The position numbers were made by a program, and so were the translations under genes. Positions 10,813 through 25,417 of a stretch of DNA of 64,000 nt are shown here, piece by piece. The notes under the pieces are model-generated. The model was given only the letters and a program-made list of their open reading frames with translations, was not told where the DNA came from and made no database searches. How positions within the stretch are numbered: position 1 is the stretch's first letter; each line of letters starts with the position of its first letter. Origin of the DNA: Apium graveolens (taxonomy: Eukaryota > Streptophyta > Magnoliopsida > Apiales > Apiaceae); assembly GCF_009905375.1 (NCBI RefSeq), contig NC_133647.1, positions 131,766,088 to 131,830,087 of the forward strand, given 5' to 3'.

Positions 10813-11945
10813 AACTATAAGAAACAAGCGATCATATAACAGTTTTTCACCGTTGTGTAACATGTATATTTTCCGCTGTCTAAACAAACACTCGTGTGAT
10901 AGAATATCAAACAACGGTTATTTATACCCTTGTAATAAGAGATATCAAACAACCTTTTTCAATACTGGTTACACTCAAGAAGGTACAACGGGTACTCTAT
11001 ATTAACCATTGTTAGGAACTTTTTTAAACAGCTATTTATTTTTCAGTTTTTTTTTCAATCTAACGGCTAATATCTAATATCATTTTAATCAAGGGATGTC
11101 ATTTCTACACTTCACACTACAAGAAACAGGTCAAAAGACATCGGTTATAAACCAATGTTAAAAGTTTTTAAAAGTGATGTCTTTGCATGTGTAGAGAAAG
11201 GTCCAGAGTTTTAGACATCGGTTTTAGAACGATGTCTAAGATACCAGTAGACAGCAGTTCTAACTTAGAAATAGATGTATTGTTTCTAATATTTTACATT
11301 TTAACACATGATCAAGAGTTCAATAATAGTTTATCTTTTAATTTCAATCAATTTAAGCATGTGACACACAAAGAAAAAAAAGACAAAGACAACGTTTATG
11401 AAAATTTGGACGTTGTAAATAAGTACTTTTAACATCGGTTATTTTATGAACTGATGTAAATTATAATATTAGACATCAGTTATGTAAGCTTGTATTTAAG
11501 ATAACTTTTGAACTGTTGTTAAAGATTTAATTTAACATCGGTCATCTTAAACTAAACTGATGTTTTGTTCATAAGAAACATCAGTTGCTATATAATAAGC
11601 TGATGTCAAACCTCCATAGGACATCAGTTATTTGTTAGGTTTGATTGGTATATGAATCATGTTCTTGCATACATATAAACCAAAACTATATCACAATAGC
11701 CAAATCTATTTTCATCAACATACATCTAATACCAACAGTTTTTTAACATCCAATATATTCTAATATTTTATAGTGTTAGCACCAGTTTACATCCAAACAT
11801 CCACCAAAATACAAACATCTACATTATGATCATAATTACACATAATTAGCTTTTACAAAATACAAACATCTACCTTACAAAATTTGTTTGCGCAAGTCTA
11901 TGAGCTACATGTCTACAAGAACAAAATGTAGTTGTACGCTATAAT

Positions 11946-14266
11946 ACCATTCCCGTGACGCTTATAACATGTAGACTCTTCCTTCCCTTCTTGTCCACTG
12001 CGGAAGATGCTACAGTTGTGCCTGCAAAATAATTACAAACCAATCACTTTAACTATTAAAAGATACCGTGAACTTGCATAAATAAATCATTTGATGTCCC
12101 AATGAGAGCACTGATAAAATAAGAGACTTTACCAGCACTACAAAAAACAGAAGTTGAGTAATATACAACAGCGTTTATACCAACCAACTATTTGAACAGG
12201 AAGAGTGCAGCACCAATATTGACAACTACACTGAAAATTGTATCGATCAAACAGTTAGAGAATCTATGGTTGAAAGTCTTTCATGCTGAGCTACGCTTGA
12301 AAGTCTTTCATGTTGAGTTGCACCTGATGTTCTTACCACTGGAGCAACGTTTGAAGTTCTTCCATGCGGAACTACAATTCCAAAGTTGATCTAAATTTAC
12401 ACTAATCGTAAATTCAAACACAACAGCTTCCTGCAGCATTACTTTGTTTATTCAGCATTAAAATATTGGTTTCCTATAGTATATGTAGCATCATATTCAG
12501 AAGCTATTATTATTTATTTTCACTGCTAACTCCCAACAACTATACATATAGCTTGTACACTAAAGTCTACTAAAAGAATCAGAACTTATAATTATTCGAT
12601 GCAACATTAACTTAATACTAACAATGATCAGACTACACATGTAACATCCTTCTGTTGGATAAATAACTGAAACAGGGTGGAAAATTTAATTGCATTTAGT
12701 TATTTAAAACTATATCCTACCTCGTCACATATATATTCTCCATACTTTTCACATTAAATACAGGCAGGCTCTACAGGAAATCGCTGATCACTTCTATATT
12801 TCAATCTAACTTCACTTAATTTATGTCTGCAATCTATGACATATACCAGCACTCCACTTTATTCCTAATTAAACTTCATTCCTATTTTGACTCGCAAAGC
12901 CAAAATCTCTGGAAACATTATCAATCTTCAACCGGAATTAAACTTGCTAGATAATATAACTCTGGTTCTAATTTTATTTGCAATCTAATTAAAGTTAAGT
13001 GTATAAAATAACCGACACAATCTTGTTCCTGTAAAGTTGTAGGAATTCGGTCCTACACCTCTAAAGATAACATACAAATAAATGGTATCAATACAAGAAA
13101 CCATTACTCTATTTTTTACTGGCCAGTGGAAGGAAAGTTCCCTATGAGATTAACACAAAAATTAGCACCATGAGTTTCACTATTTATGAAAATATTTTAA
13201 CTTGTACCTTAGCTACATCGGCTCCTTTTATGTCCAACAGACTTACTTCACCATACTGCTCAAGTACCTGAAAATGACAAGTTTACAAATTACTAGTTGC
13301 AAAATTAAAGTCAAGACCAAATCACAGTATATAACACATAGTCCTTCATTGCTAAAAAAACTACAGGCAGAAGAATCAAATGGTAATACCTATAGTTTTG
13401 AGTGATCTTACTTATACCAAACACAACTTCTTCACCAAGTGTTTCTTGCCCTTTTCCCCATCTAGGCACTCTAAATATATTAATATTCAGGCTAAAAATG
13501 TTAGTCCAGCCTTTCCTCCATTACAAATTTGTAATTCTATGCCTTTATTAGGCACATATATAACACATAATTATGAAAGGACTATAAACATACACATACA
13601 ATACATATCTCTCCTAGGACTATAACAAATAGTTTTAAACATACTTATGTCTACATGTGAACATACAAATACATGTATACATACAACCATGGGAATAATG
13701 AAAAATTTATAAATCTAAACCAAAGACCTCCAAATCAAAGATGTGAAATCAAAGAACTCCAAACTCCGAAGCTAAAAAACTCAAATTCGAATCTGAATGA
13801 CCTCTAAGCTATAAATCGAAGCCAAAACCAAATTACGTTTAAACCAAATTTCTAAAACCAAATTTCTAAATCCAAAGAACATCAATTATTCTTTAAAACT
13901 CCATTTCTGGAATTGCTGAAGAAACATAATAAAATGAAAAAACTAAATTACGTTTGAACTTAATTGAAATTAGGGTTTATATATTCTTAGATTAGGGTGG
14001 TATAGTCGAATTAGGGGTAAAATTATGGTTAAAGCTTGAAGAGGGAGAGAGGGGCATAAGAGAGACAGTGATAGACGGTGAGAAAGAGAGAGAACGAGAG
14101 AGCGAGGGTGGAGAGGAGTGAAGTGAGAGAGAAAGAGAGGGGGATCGAGCCATAAAGGGGGGAACAAAATTGGGACTAATGGGGGGAAATTAGAATTTTG
14201 TTGACGGGGGAATTTTTGTTGTAATAAACGAGGGAGTATTTCAATATAATAGGATAGTTGTGCCAT
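11946..14266 (-). other. Exon-like segments inside CACTA A (possible captured gene)
   Basis: Read on the minus strand, the interior looks like a gene. A CT-rich leader lies about 14040-14130 and AAACCCTAATTT near 13970. A 60-nt phase-0 exon-like block at 13267-13208 (CAG before, GTACAAG after) encodes VLEQYGEVSLLDIKGADVAK. A second block begins at 12021 after a TTTTGCAG acceptor and reads GTTVASSAVDKKGRK. I do not recognise the source gene. This is either a captured host fragment or a relic of a transposon gene. Confidence 0.35.
12265..12385. repeat. Degenerate 26-30-bp tandem repeat in CACTA A
   Basis: Four imperfect units around TTGAAAGTCTTTCATGCTGA and TTGAAGTTCTTCCATGCGGA lie in a row. 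The open frame over them is a by-product of the repetition. Confidence 0.6.
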
Positions 14267-15247
14267 AATTTTTATTTATTTTTTAAAAATGAGATTAGAC
14301 AATGGTTACACTTTAAACTGATGTAGCCATTTTTTTATTTTTTAAAATAAAGATTAGAGAACAGTTTTATTTTAAACCGATGTCTATATACACTTTAACA
14401 TCGTCTAAAAATGAAGCGATGTTAAAAAAATTTGAACATCGGTGGCTTTTGCAACCGCTGTTAAAAAGGTGATGTCTTTTACTCTGTTTCTTGTAGTGTC
14501 AGCAATCCGAGTAAAAATTTTACCACCTATCATATGATGCCACCTCATCACGTGGTGCCCATTAAAATTCTAAAAGAACTATTTTAGATAACTGTTTCAT
14601 TCTGTTGTGTGAAGGTTTCAAAGACAACCTTTCTAAAAACTATTGTTTGAATTACACAACATAATATCTAAATTCTTGTATGACACCAACTAAGACAACA
14701 CTTTTATTTTAACATAAAACCATTGTGTAAGAATATCAACAATTTTTTGATCTAACGGTCGATATCTGATCTTGTTTCAATAAAAGGTTCTCATTTCGCC
14801 ACTTCAGCAATCCTTGTGAAAGTTTTACCACCTATCACGTGCTAACACCTCAGTACATGGTACCCATTAAAATTCCTCAAACAATTATTTTCATTCTGTT
14901 GTTTGATGGTTTAGAGGACAACCTTTCTGAAAAACCGTTGTCTGAATTACATAATGTAATGTCAAAAACCGTTATCTTATGTCCCTATACGTTAATATAG
15001 TAACAACGGGTTGTAATCGTTGTGTTAAAAATTTACATCAACACTACATTTAAAAAACTGTTGTCTAACTCAATGAGAGGATACAATATGTACAACAATT
15101 AAAAAAAAGATGCATAACTGTTGTTTATTCTGGAGCTCACACAACTATTTTTCTGGAAAATCAATTCATCGTTGTATGATTTTTTAGGACGACGGTTTTT
15201 TAACCGTTGTCTGTTGACCGTTGTCTGATTGCAAATTTCTTGTAGTG

Positions 15248-16352
15248 CAAGTTTACTTTGTAGTATGTGTCCCTTATTAGAATTGGTACATTCACAACTC
15301 ATTTTTTACTAATTTACTGAATATATGGTAAGCTTGAATTTTATTTTCCAAATGTGATATCACATCTTCCAAATATAAAGTTTTCATCCAAAAAATAATA
15401 AAATAAAGTTATGCATTGAATAATATCTTACCAAACTATAAAATTTACATATTAACATGCAAAATGTACAGTTTTTAGTTGTATTAAACCATTTACTTAA
15501 AGGATAATAATTGAGGACTTTGCATATTCACATCACCATCAGATCCTGATGCATAGATTTCTGATACATATCCTAATACTGATTCAAATCCTAATGTAGG
15601 AAAATCCTGATGGGTATACAAATCCTGATATGTGAGCTCATCATCATGATTTATAAATCAATCAATATTTCCCTGCATCAAGATTTGAATCAGTATAAGG
15701 ATATATATCAAGAATTTATGCATGAGATCTGCATCGGGATGTGAATTTGCAGAGTATGTTCCAATAACGTACATTTTCAAGTAAAAATATACTCATAAAC
15801 TCTTGACAACAATGGCTCAGTGCTTTTTATAATTCCATCAGAACTCCCGAAACATGAATATAGTGGATATATGTGATAAAAGTTATGAAGGGAACATCAA
15901 TTTATAAAAAATAACACAAATATATACATGACACAGATTATGAATAATTAAATCACAAAACTTGTTAACATATCGAACACAATTTATGTTAACATACCAA
16001 AACATAGATAAAATAAATGATAAAAGCATTATCGGGATTAAGATTCATTCTATAATATAGAAGGTACTTGAATGTGTAACTAAGTTTACTCTGTAGTCTG
16101 TGTCCCTTAGGAGAGTTGGTACCTTCACAACTCATTTTGTACTAATTTACTGAATATATGGTAAGGTTGAATTTTGTTTTCCAAATATGATATCACATCT
16201 TCCAAATACAAAGTTTTCTTCCAAAATATAATAAAATACATTTATGCATAGAATGATATCTTAACAAGCTATAAACTTTACATATCAACTTGCAAAATGT
16301 ACAATTTTTAGTTGTATTAAACATTTTACTTAAAGGACAATAATTGAGGACA
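15248..16352. repeat. Tandem direct duplication of the helicase 3' flank
   Basis: 15248-15519 (GTTTACTTTGTAGTATGTGTCCC onwards, given here by position) recurs at about 16080-16352 with scattered substitutions. The second copy also includes the last 40 bp of the helicase region (TATAATATAGAAGGTACTT, compare 10780), so the unit spanned the helicase stop. The first copy is split by CACTA B and the second is not. Between the copies are a foldback element (15520-15751) and AT-rich DNA without genes. Confidence 0.85.
15520..15751. mobile_element. Foldback/MITE-like element with ATCCTGAT repeats
   Basis: The two halves are imperfect inverted repeats: TGCATATTCACATCA with ACTGATTCAAAT on the left, and complementary GATGTGAATTTGCA with ATTTGAATCAGT on the right. 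ATCCTGAT-like units recur inside. It is absent from the paralogous copy near 16352. A related foldback occurs at 53460-53640. Confidence 0.65.
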
Positions 16353-16790
16353 TTGTGAATTTATTATCTATCCACAAAGCACACAAACCCATATCCCAGG
16401 AAGCAAATATTTCAGCCATCCACACCCTCCTGGTAAGAATATCTTGTAATCTACATCCTCTTACAAATGTAGTTCCCTAATAATAGTAAATTGTACCCAA
16501 TTACTAGTCCATCTTTATCTTCTTCTGTGTGGCAGTTCAATCTCTTTTTACAAATATCACAGCTTTCTTACCTTGAATGACTCTACTAAAGAATGGAACA
16601 TACGTGTTAGAGCTTAATCCATTTGGAAAGGAGTAAATCGAGAGACTGGAGAATTGAAAGGATTAACATCCGGTTTATAGATAACTTTGTAAGCCCAAAT
16701 TGTACATAATAGAAGCACATATTATAAAGTTAAAATTATGAATTTTTCCTGCATAAACTTTTTATCCATACTTTGTGCTAAGTTCCCAAA
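16353..16790. other. AT-rich stretch without recognised gene
   Basis: Between the duplicated flank and the first RPA-like exon. The first exon of the RPA-like gene may be here, but I could not identify it. Confidence 0.4.
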
Positions 16791-17529
16791 TTGGAGAGAA
16801 GTTTGAGAATGAACTCAGAGTGGGTGCAGTGTTTAGTGCTAAGAAATTCAAAGTTAAATTTTATACCGGTGATAAAACGAATATGGCCATTAGAAGTGAA
16901 AAGAATATTTATTTCACTAATGAAAGTGAGCTCAAGAAAGAAGAAATTCCTGGGTTATCTATTCCACTGTACAACTTCGATTTGTTTATGATGGAGGATA
17001 TAATAGTAATGATATGCCACAACCGTTTCTTAACTTGTACTGCTTTTACTTGTAAAATGAAGTTAAATATAGGATAAACAATAAATATAATAATATCTTT
17101 GTCTCTCCATAGATGTTGTTACTGTGATAAAACAAGAACCAGTGAAAACGACTTATATTAAAGACTCCCAAGAAAACTCACATGTCTCTTTCTCAATCAC
17201 AGATGGATAGTAGGTCACCAATATTTATTGAGTTGTATATCTAATATTATCCTACTTGAGTTCAGGTTACCCTACTAAGTAGTTTATTCTCTGAAATATA
17301 CATGAAGATCATTAATGTTACATTCTTCAATAAATTTGGAGAACACTACTTGAAAAAGTAGAATAGACATCGCCTCTTAAACATCGGTTCCTGTTGGCAC
17401 CAATGTAAAAGGTGCTTTTTACAATGGTTTTATTCAACCGATGTCTTTTTGTAAGAGACACGTCGGTTTTTTAAACCAACCGATGTTATAAGTCCGTTTT
17501 AAAAATTTATCAAGCGCACCTCCCCTTTT

Positions 17530-18060
17530 CCCCTTTAACCAAATAATCCATTCCCTCTTAAAAATTTCCCCCTCATTTTTTGCCTTAGCAAAATTTCAAG
17601 TCACAAATCCCCCTCTTTTCAATATAACATTAAAATAAAATTAAAAATTAAAATTCATACACTCTTAAAACATAAAATATAAAATATAAAACCAAACAAA
17701 TCCAAATCTCATCTCTTTCCTCTCTCGCTTTTGTCGACTGAAGAACAACTCTCTCTATCTCTCTTCTCTCTCTACTCGAATAATCTCTCTCTGTGCTCTG
17801 TGCTCTCTCTATCTCTCTATATGCTCTTGTCAAAATTTAAAGGGTCGTAGAAGGTTGTTCGAGTCAGACTTTAAAGTTCAAGTCTGAGTTTAAAGCTAAG
17901 ATCGAGGTTAAATCTAAATCGGTGGTTAAAACTTGAATTCGGTAAGCTTCAATCCCTAATTTAAAAATTGGGTGTTTAAATTTGAAACCCAAATTTTGTA
18001 TTTTTTAATTAGTTTAGTGATTTCTTTAATTGTGCATGTTAGATTGAGCATCTAACTCAA
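17530..18060 (+). other. CT-rich 5'-UTR-like segment inside CACTA C
   Basis: CT-rich DNA (17705-17820) is followed by a GAATTCGGTAAGC donor-like site (about 17936). It resembles the start of a transcription unit reading into the captured fragments. Element A has a similar layout on its minus strand. No protein is recognisable. Confidence 0.35.
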
Positions 18061-18189
18061 AATTGGGTAATTTTTTTTATTATTTTATTATAGTCTCAAT
18101 CGCTCTTTGAATTTTAATGGAGAGTTGTATATGAAAGATAATAATCTTAGTGGCTCCAGTACATTTTGTTTGTAACATATAACAGGATT

Positions 18190-18313
18190 TCATTGGGATT
18201 TTAGTCAGGAAGATAACAACTTTATGGTTTTGGCTGTTGATGTTTTCGATGTTCCTATTCGAAAGAATATTATTCACTGGGTTGTAATATTGCAGCTGAA
18301 AAAATGGCAACAG
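18190..18313 (+). pseudogene. Captured exon of mitochondrial-type ribosomal protein L4
   Basis: The frame from 18197 reads DFSQEDNNFMVLAVD, then VFDVPIRKNIIHWVV and LQLKKWQQ, followed by a GTATGT donor at 18314. This matches the bacterial/organellar L4 pattern (VFDVPIRKDI-HRVVRWQLAKRQQ), from memory of the family. Only one exon is seen. It lies inside CACTA C and cannot make a working ribosomal protein. Confidence 0.7.
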
Positions 18314-18974
18314 GTATGTATTTTATAACTTATACTATGAGAACTTAGCTAGAGAGTTATATGTTGGAAAGGAGAACATATATAGTGATTTTTTGTGATT
18401 AAATCATTATAATTACTAATTCAATCTTTAGCGTGTTTATTTCATCATTTCTTGTACCGTGGAGCCACTGATCAAAGTTTTCTTTGCTTAACACATGTTA
18501 TATGCTTGAATTTAGAGCCCCAATCCCATACTACAGCCTAAGGAACGAAATACAAGTGGTATTTATGTATAGTAGCTCTAGTTTCATAGTGTTTTTGGTC
18601 TTTTCATCTTCACATAGCTACCCAAACTTTGAAAATAATAGTGTTTAAAAGCTTAAATTCAAGATTTCTTGGAATAATGTTGTGAAATAAATAGATACAA
18701 GTTGAATTAAAATCTTCATTAGCAACGCTACTGAAATCGGATATCTAGACTAAATAAGTTCCAAACGCAATAATACGCCATTCTTTCATTTTCTGAACTA
18801 ATTAATTTTCGATCATACAGAGATTGACTCAAGGCCTCTGCCTGATTATGCGCCTATACCTAGTTACAGCCTTGTATTTACCGACCAATATCAAATTCTG
18901 ATGCTTTCCCAGGTTAGTGGAACAATTAAAATTGGATGAGCAGAGCCTGTTTTTGCAAATAGCAATAATCTTAG

Positions 18975-19016
18975 GTTGCAGGAGGGCCTGATGTTCCCTT
19001 TCATCCAGGAAGGAAG
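18975..19016 (+). pseudogene. Possible captured exon of ascorbate peroxidase
   Basis: A short block reads VAGGPDVPFHPGRK, ending at a GTATGTG donor. Ascorbate peroxidases have VTGGPEVPFHPGRED with an intron close by. The match is only 14 residues, so this is a suggestion. Confidence 0.35.
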
Positions 19017-19340
19017 GTATGTGAAATTTTTCGATTATTAATTGCATTTGTAATTCTTGTATTAGCGTCCAAAGTGATATAAACTTTGTATAGTTGTGTT
19101 TAGATGTGATAAGCATACAACAATGTTGTTTCCGTGCCGAAAATGCTTTCTTAACAAAAAAGTAACTCTACTGGTTTATTAAAATCTTTTTTGCACTCTT
19201 TTGCATCCTAAGGCACACTTACTTGGTTCAGGTAAGTTCTACACAAAAATGTTTTACTAAAGTCTTTACTGCTACTAATGCTAACTGATAGTGCAATCAA
19301 GTATTTATTTTCCAACATCTTTTTATGCTTGTATTTTTAG

Positions 19341-20523
<1,183 letters not shown>

Positions 20524-22697
20524 GGTAAATATGGCAGATTATAGTTTTTTGCTGTTGTGGTCAGTTCATTCTGCTTGACATGATATATAGTGCAATTTTT
20601 ATGCTCTCTTTTGTGACAGTCTTCTGCATGTATCAAGATGCCTAAGGAAAGAAGAGATTATACCACATCATGGTCAAAAACATCCTCGTTTCCATGTGGA
20701 TCGAGTCCATATTTTGGAAATATTCCACGGAGAAAGTTTAGTTGGAAAATGATATGTGGGTAATCAATTGTCATTTATTACATAGATGTATGAATAGTAT
20801 TATAGGCATAGCTATGGGAATTACAAGTTTTCAGTTTTTTCATCGTTGTGGGACTTGATCGATTTGATTTGATAATGATAATTGGAGTTTGATTTTAATA
20901 GTTTCTTCTTTTGACAAGTTTTTTAGCATCCATATTTTTAAAATGTGCATTGTTTATTTTAATGAAAAATGATGTCATTTTAACATAATAACATCAGTTT
21001 TAGTAGTATATAACATCAGCTACAAAATAAAAAAAAATGATGTTTGTCAAAACTTAATATATCAGTTTTAGTTGAACATTGACATCAGTAATGCCGATTA
21101 AAACCGATGTTAAATACTACAACAAAAAATCTTAAAATAGAAAACTGATGTTATTAAGCTTTATAAACCTCGGTTGTCACCAATAGATATTGGTTTGAAA
21201 TAAAGAACTGATGTCAAAAGTTATGTTTATATCAGTTTATCTTGAAAACTGTTGTTACTGGTATTAGTAACATCATTTTATTGGGTAAATGGAAATATTT
21301 TGATTATCTCACATATGTTTAAATTGATAAAAATATCATATTATGATAATATATGAAGATTAGATATGCATTAGAAATTTAACATCTTTAAAAACTGATG
21401 TTATACATCTTCTTTAACATCAGTTTAAAATCGATGTTAAATGGGGGGGTCTTTAACATCACCCATGAAGACATCGGATTTTTTTGTTCATAGACATCGG
21501 TTTTTAGTCGATGTATATTCTACTTTTTCTAGTAGTGGAAGCTCTCCTAAAGGCCTTGGACAGAAAATTAGAGCCAATCAACATTACTGTATGCTGTGTG
21601 AAAGTCATTGAATGGAAAGGTATTTACCTCATTTTTCAGGAAAAAGCCCTATAGTACTTCCTAAATTTATGCTAAAATTTGCTAATCCTAATCTGTTAAA
21701 AAAATTTATCCCTTATTTCTTCCTAATACATAAAAAAGTCCAAATCCAACTAAAAGGGAAGAAAGTAGATGAAAAAAATGAATTGGTACATTCTAGTATG
21801 TACTTACTAAGATATAGAGGTTCCAAATGTAGGTGAAAAATTTCAATACAGCACTGATGATTGTAAAAGGATTTACCCATACCCTTGATAGGAGGTAAGC
21901 TTCGAAACATCTACATATTTATCTAAATTGTACATCCTACACTAATAAGTTTTAACAGGTTCCAGCTTTACACTATTTGCGGGGATAAAACTAGGAATAA
22001 ACCAATCATTTGGCCTAATGATGAAATATGTCATATAATTGGTAAGACGGTATATGACTTAGATGTGGATGATGATGACGTAGAGAAAAAAGTAAATTTT
22101 CCACAATTCCTCAAATTTTCTGAAAAGAAGATGTACTTCACTTTGTTGGTTATTAAATCTAATGTCAGTAAAAGATCAAATGTGTAAAAGGCATCATAAA
22201 TTGCAGAGGTTGAGTTCTTTGCAACACATTCACCTTCTCTCAAACCAAGCTTGAACAGGGCCACAACTAAAATGATTATTGTAAGTCATTCATCATTTAT
22301 GACACGTTATTTTTCATACTTTCCTAAACTACAAATTTCACATGCAGCCAAGTTCAGTCAATGAAACAATGGTGGAAATCACTATCCCTCAGCTATCTCT
22401 AAAGTAGAAATGTCTCCAACATCGGCCGCGACACTGATGCAGAAAATGGATTTCATAAATTCAGGAATCAGTGTAAGTGTCTTCTTATTACAAATGACAA
22501 CACCGATTGATTTGTTTCTCCTAAAAATCCAGGGCTCCAAATTCCAGAAAAATGATGGACATAATAACACTCCTCATACAGGGAAGTCATCAAACAAAAG
22601 CAGATCACGAACAACTGTTGGAATAGAAAATGCTCAAGAGGTAAAAAATAACCCAGGTTTAAAAATGTCAAAGTGGAAAAACTATGTTCGAGTGTAA

Positions 22698-23309
22698 AAA
22701 TTTAAAGTCTATTCTGCTTTCCATTTCTAATAATTTTTTTATTATGCAAAAATGATTTGGACCCATCTTGGAACTTTTTTTTGCTTGCCACATCTTGGAA
22801 TTTTCTTCTACATTATATAAAAACCATTTGGTTGTAATCAAAACTGTAGGGTTCGTGTTGTAATCATGTTCTTCATGTTATAATCAGGTGGTATGTGGCC
22901 ATATTAAGTTCTATGTTCAAAATTTTTGCCTCATATTCAAATTCATTTGAATAGCCTTTAATTCATCTCACTTCACAACATAAATAAAGGTTTTTGAAGA
23001 ACATGTTAAATAATGTAATCTTCTTAATTTGTGAACATTTCAAAATCAAAAACAAAATTGACAGCAAAATATGATGTTGTCACTGCAGTATACTATTGAT
23101 ACAAATAAAACTTAGAGTGCAAATTGGAGGGAAAAAACAAAAGAAATAATTTTTTTCACCAACCTTGAAGATTTCTACTCAATACTAATTCTACAACCGT
23201 TACATCCAACAACAATATTTAATACACACTTGCTTTAAGTACAACCAGCACCCAATCCATAGATACTTACTACCAAAAACTAGAGAACAAACCACTAAAC
23301 AAATCTAAG
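22698..23309. other. Spacer between the two RPA-like genes
   Basis: AT-rich, no recognisable coding sequence, RNA gene or transposon end. Confidence 0.5.
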
Positions 23310-24171
23310 ATGTCAACTAACACATGGGAAACCTTAAGGAATATCAAGAATGGCAGGATTAATTGAAAGGTAAACTGTAGAGTGATAAGAGAATGGAGAT
23401 ATGTTAGTACCACTAGAGAAATCTTCAAATGGTGGCACCTATTACTCCTTGATGTGAAGGTATGTTCAAAGCATTCTATAGTTTTTATTAAAAGCTTAAG
23501 AGTATGTTATAGGAAATTTATTTTTTGTTTCAGAATTGTCGAATGAAAGCATATGAACCTACAACTATGATTTATAGAACGGTCAGGATCCTTGAAGTAG
23601 GAAAAATTTATTTGATAGTGAACTTTGAGGTCAAAGAGTAAATGGAGAAGGACAAATTCAGGCATGTGCAAATTAATAAAAAAATTGCTTTCGAGACTGA
23701 AACCAAAGTGAAAGAGATTGCTGATAATAAAGTTATCATCCCTCATAACACTTTTGGTCTATATGATTTTTCAGACCTAAAGAAAATGACATCCCAATAT
23801 CATAATTTAGTTGGTACACATTTTGATTTATACTCATTATTCTCTATTAATCAAACTCCCATTTCTTTTTAACTCAAACATCCCCCATGTCATCTGTTGT
23901 ATTAGATGTAGTAGGTGTAATCCAAGATCTCGATCGATTAAAGGTGAAGTTATCGCAGGGCAGGAAATATTTTCTCAAGTTCAAACTTTCTGATTGGAGG
24001 TAAAAATTTTAAGGCAAAAATTATGTAATATTGCTTAATTTACTCACATATGCTTCTATACCCATTTTTGAATCAAGACAATCTTTGTTACATTATGAAA
24101 TTTGATGGCTGAAGAATTCCTAACCGCCATTAGGAATGTGTTAGAGGAACCTAAATACTGGTTATCGCTTC

Positions 24172-25213
24172 TGTTATTCCCTAACAATACAACAAGAATT
24201 ATAGAAGTGGGGTTGAATGTAATTCTGGCTTCTTTTTGGGATTTATGAAAAATGGTTCTAACTCAATTTATATCTAACTGTTTGATTTGCAAAGTGCGGA
24301 ATTACAGAGTTAAGTAAATCAAACATAAAGTAGTAAAAACTCAGGTCTTTAAAACTTTCTGGTGGATTTGAATGTATCCACAGATATATATATATATATA
24401 TATATATATCAAGAGAACCATGTGAAGCTTGAATAGCTCACAGCTGCTTTACAAGTGAACAAACAAAACTACAGAGAAATTCTACAGAATACAGCTTGCA
24501 AATGTTTCTCTGCTAAAAATGTGTTTTCTTAGTTAGTTTGTTCTACTAGCTACACTTGGTTTATATATCACCAAGTTTATATGATAATAAGACAAGATAA
24601 TAAAACAAAACCTATCAAGTCTAATTCCATGCTGCTTCACTACTCTATTCAAACATCTTTGAATATCTTCATAATAGCATGGAAATGGTAATGCTTCTTT
24701 GTTCTCAAAACCCTGCTAAACAGGCTGCCACATTCATTTTGCAAACACTCAACGCATGTGACTGTGTTGTCACTGTCAACAGATATTTGAATTGATCATC
24801 CGTCGGGTACATGCTTTTATCCATCGGGTAGCCTTGTTGATCATCCATCGGGTAGCTTTGTTGATCATCCGTCGGGTAGCCATTTATCACTTGACTCCAT
24901 TTCATTTGTGCAGAATTACAAGACATCTTATATTTACATTTAATCAACCTATTCTGCACATCTACTAGTAGTCTACATGATTCATAAGCTACCACAAAAT
25001 CTATACAAAGTTGTTTATAGAAATGTGTTACAGTACTTATTGTTACATAAGTTACTCACCCGGTGGATATCAATTAGTCATCCGTCGGGACTATATTGAA
25101 TCATTCGTCGGGACTATAATTGATCATCCGTCGGGTGCTACAAAATTCACTAAGTTAAATCTACTAAGGTATTTTGTTTAGCTTATCATCAAGTACACAA
25201 CATATTCCTAACA
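24172..25213 (-). mobile_element. 3' LTR of E2
   Basis: 1042 bp, minus-strand ends TGTTAGGAATATG and GGGAATAACA. It includes an (AT)n run (about 24387-24410), a TATATAAA box (about 24560-24567), and CGACGGAT-type motifs at about 24797-24880 and 25080-25135. Confidence 0.9.
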
Positions 25214-25417
25214 ATCTCCCCCAATTTATATCTACTGGAATTGTAGCCATAAATTAAGAGAAACTTGATGATAACAAAACATCCTAAAGATACAGATTGA
25301 AAAATACTAGATAAAACTGATAAGTGCTACAAATTCTGAAAGTTGAACAATGCAAAGTACATAAAGAAATTGCTCACAGTTGTTATCAAGATGCTCCTCT
25401 AGTCTAAGCAGATAGAT

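Larger units (their letters stand above)
11115..14498. mobile_element. CACTA transposon A, nested in B
   Basis: Perfect 15-bp terminal inverted repeats CACTACAAGAAACAG (11115-11129 and 14484-14498) are flanked by a TCA target duplication (11112-11114, 14499-14501). Subterminal arrays of ACATCGGTT/AACCGATGT units occur at both ends (11140-11640 and 14290-14470). Length is 3384 bp and no transposase is visible. The host sequence resumes with TCAGCAATCC, which resembles the related unit TTCAGCAATCC near 14800 in element B, confirming the junction. Confidence 0.92.
10813..15247. mobile_element. CACTA transposon B, inserted at the helicase stop codon
   Basis: The right end reads GCAAATTTCTTGTAGTG (to 15247). 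The left end is a degraded version, AACTATAAGAAACAAGCGAT, at 10813. Subterminal DNA on both sides is full of short repeats around CCGTTGT/ACAACGG. Flanks TAA (10810-10812) and CAA (15248-15250) are a decayed 3-bp target duplication. A paralogous copy of the flank at 16036-16352 shows the uninterrupted site. No transposase is seen, so it is non-autonomous. It contains element A. Confidence 0.8.

Noticed and set aside
12136..12150. Another CACTA end (CACTACAAAAAACAG)
   Set aside because: No subterminal repeats or partner end belong to it; a single 15-bp resemblance is not enough.
13970..14266. 98-residue minus-strand ORF as a protein gene
   Set aside because: Low-complexity Leu/Ser/Pro translation of a CT-rich leader-like stretch.
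24387..24410. The (AT)n run as a functional element
   Set aside because: It is a microsatellite in both E2 LTRs, differing in length, as expected from slippage.
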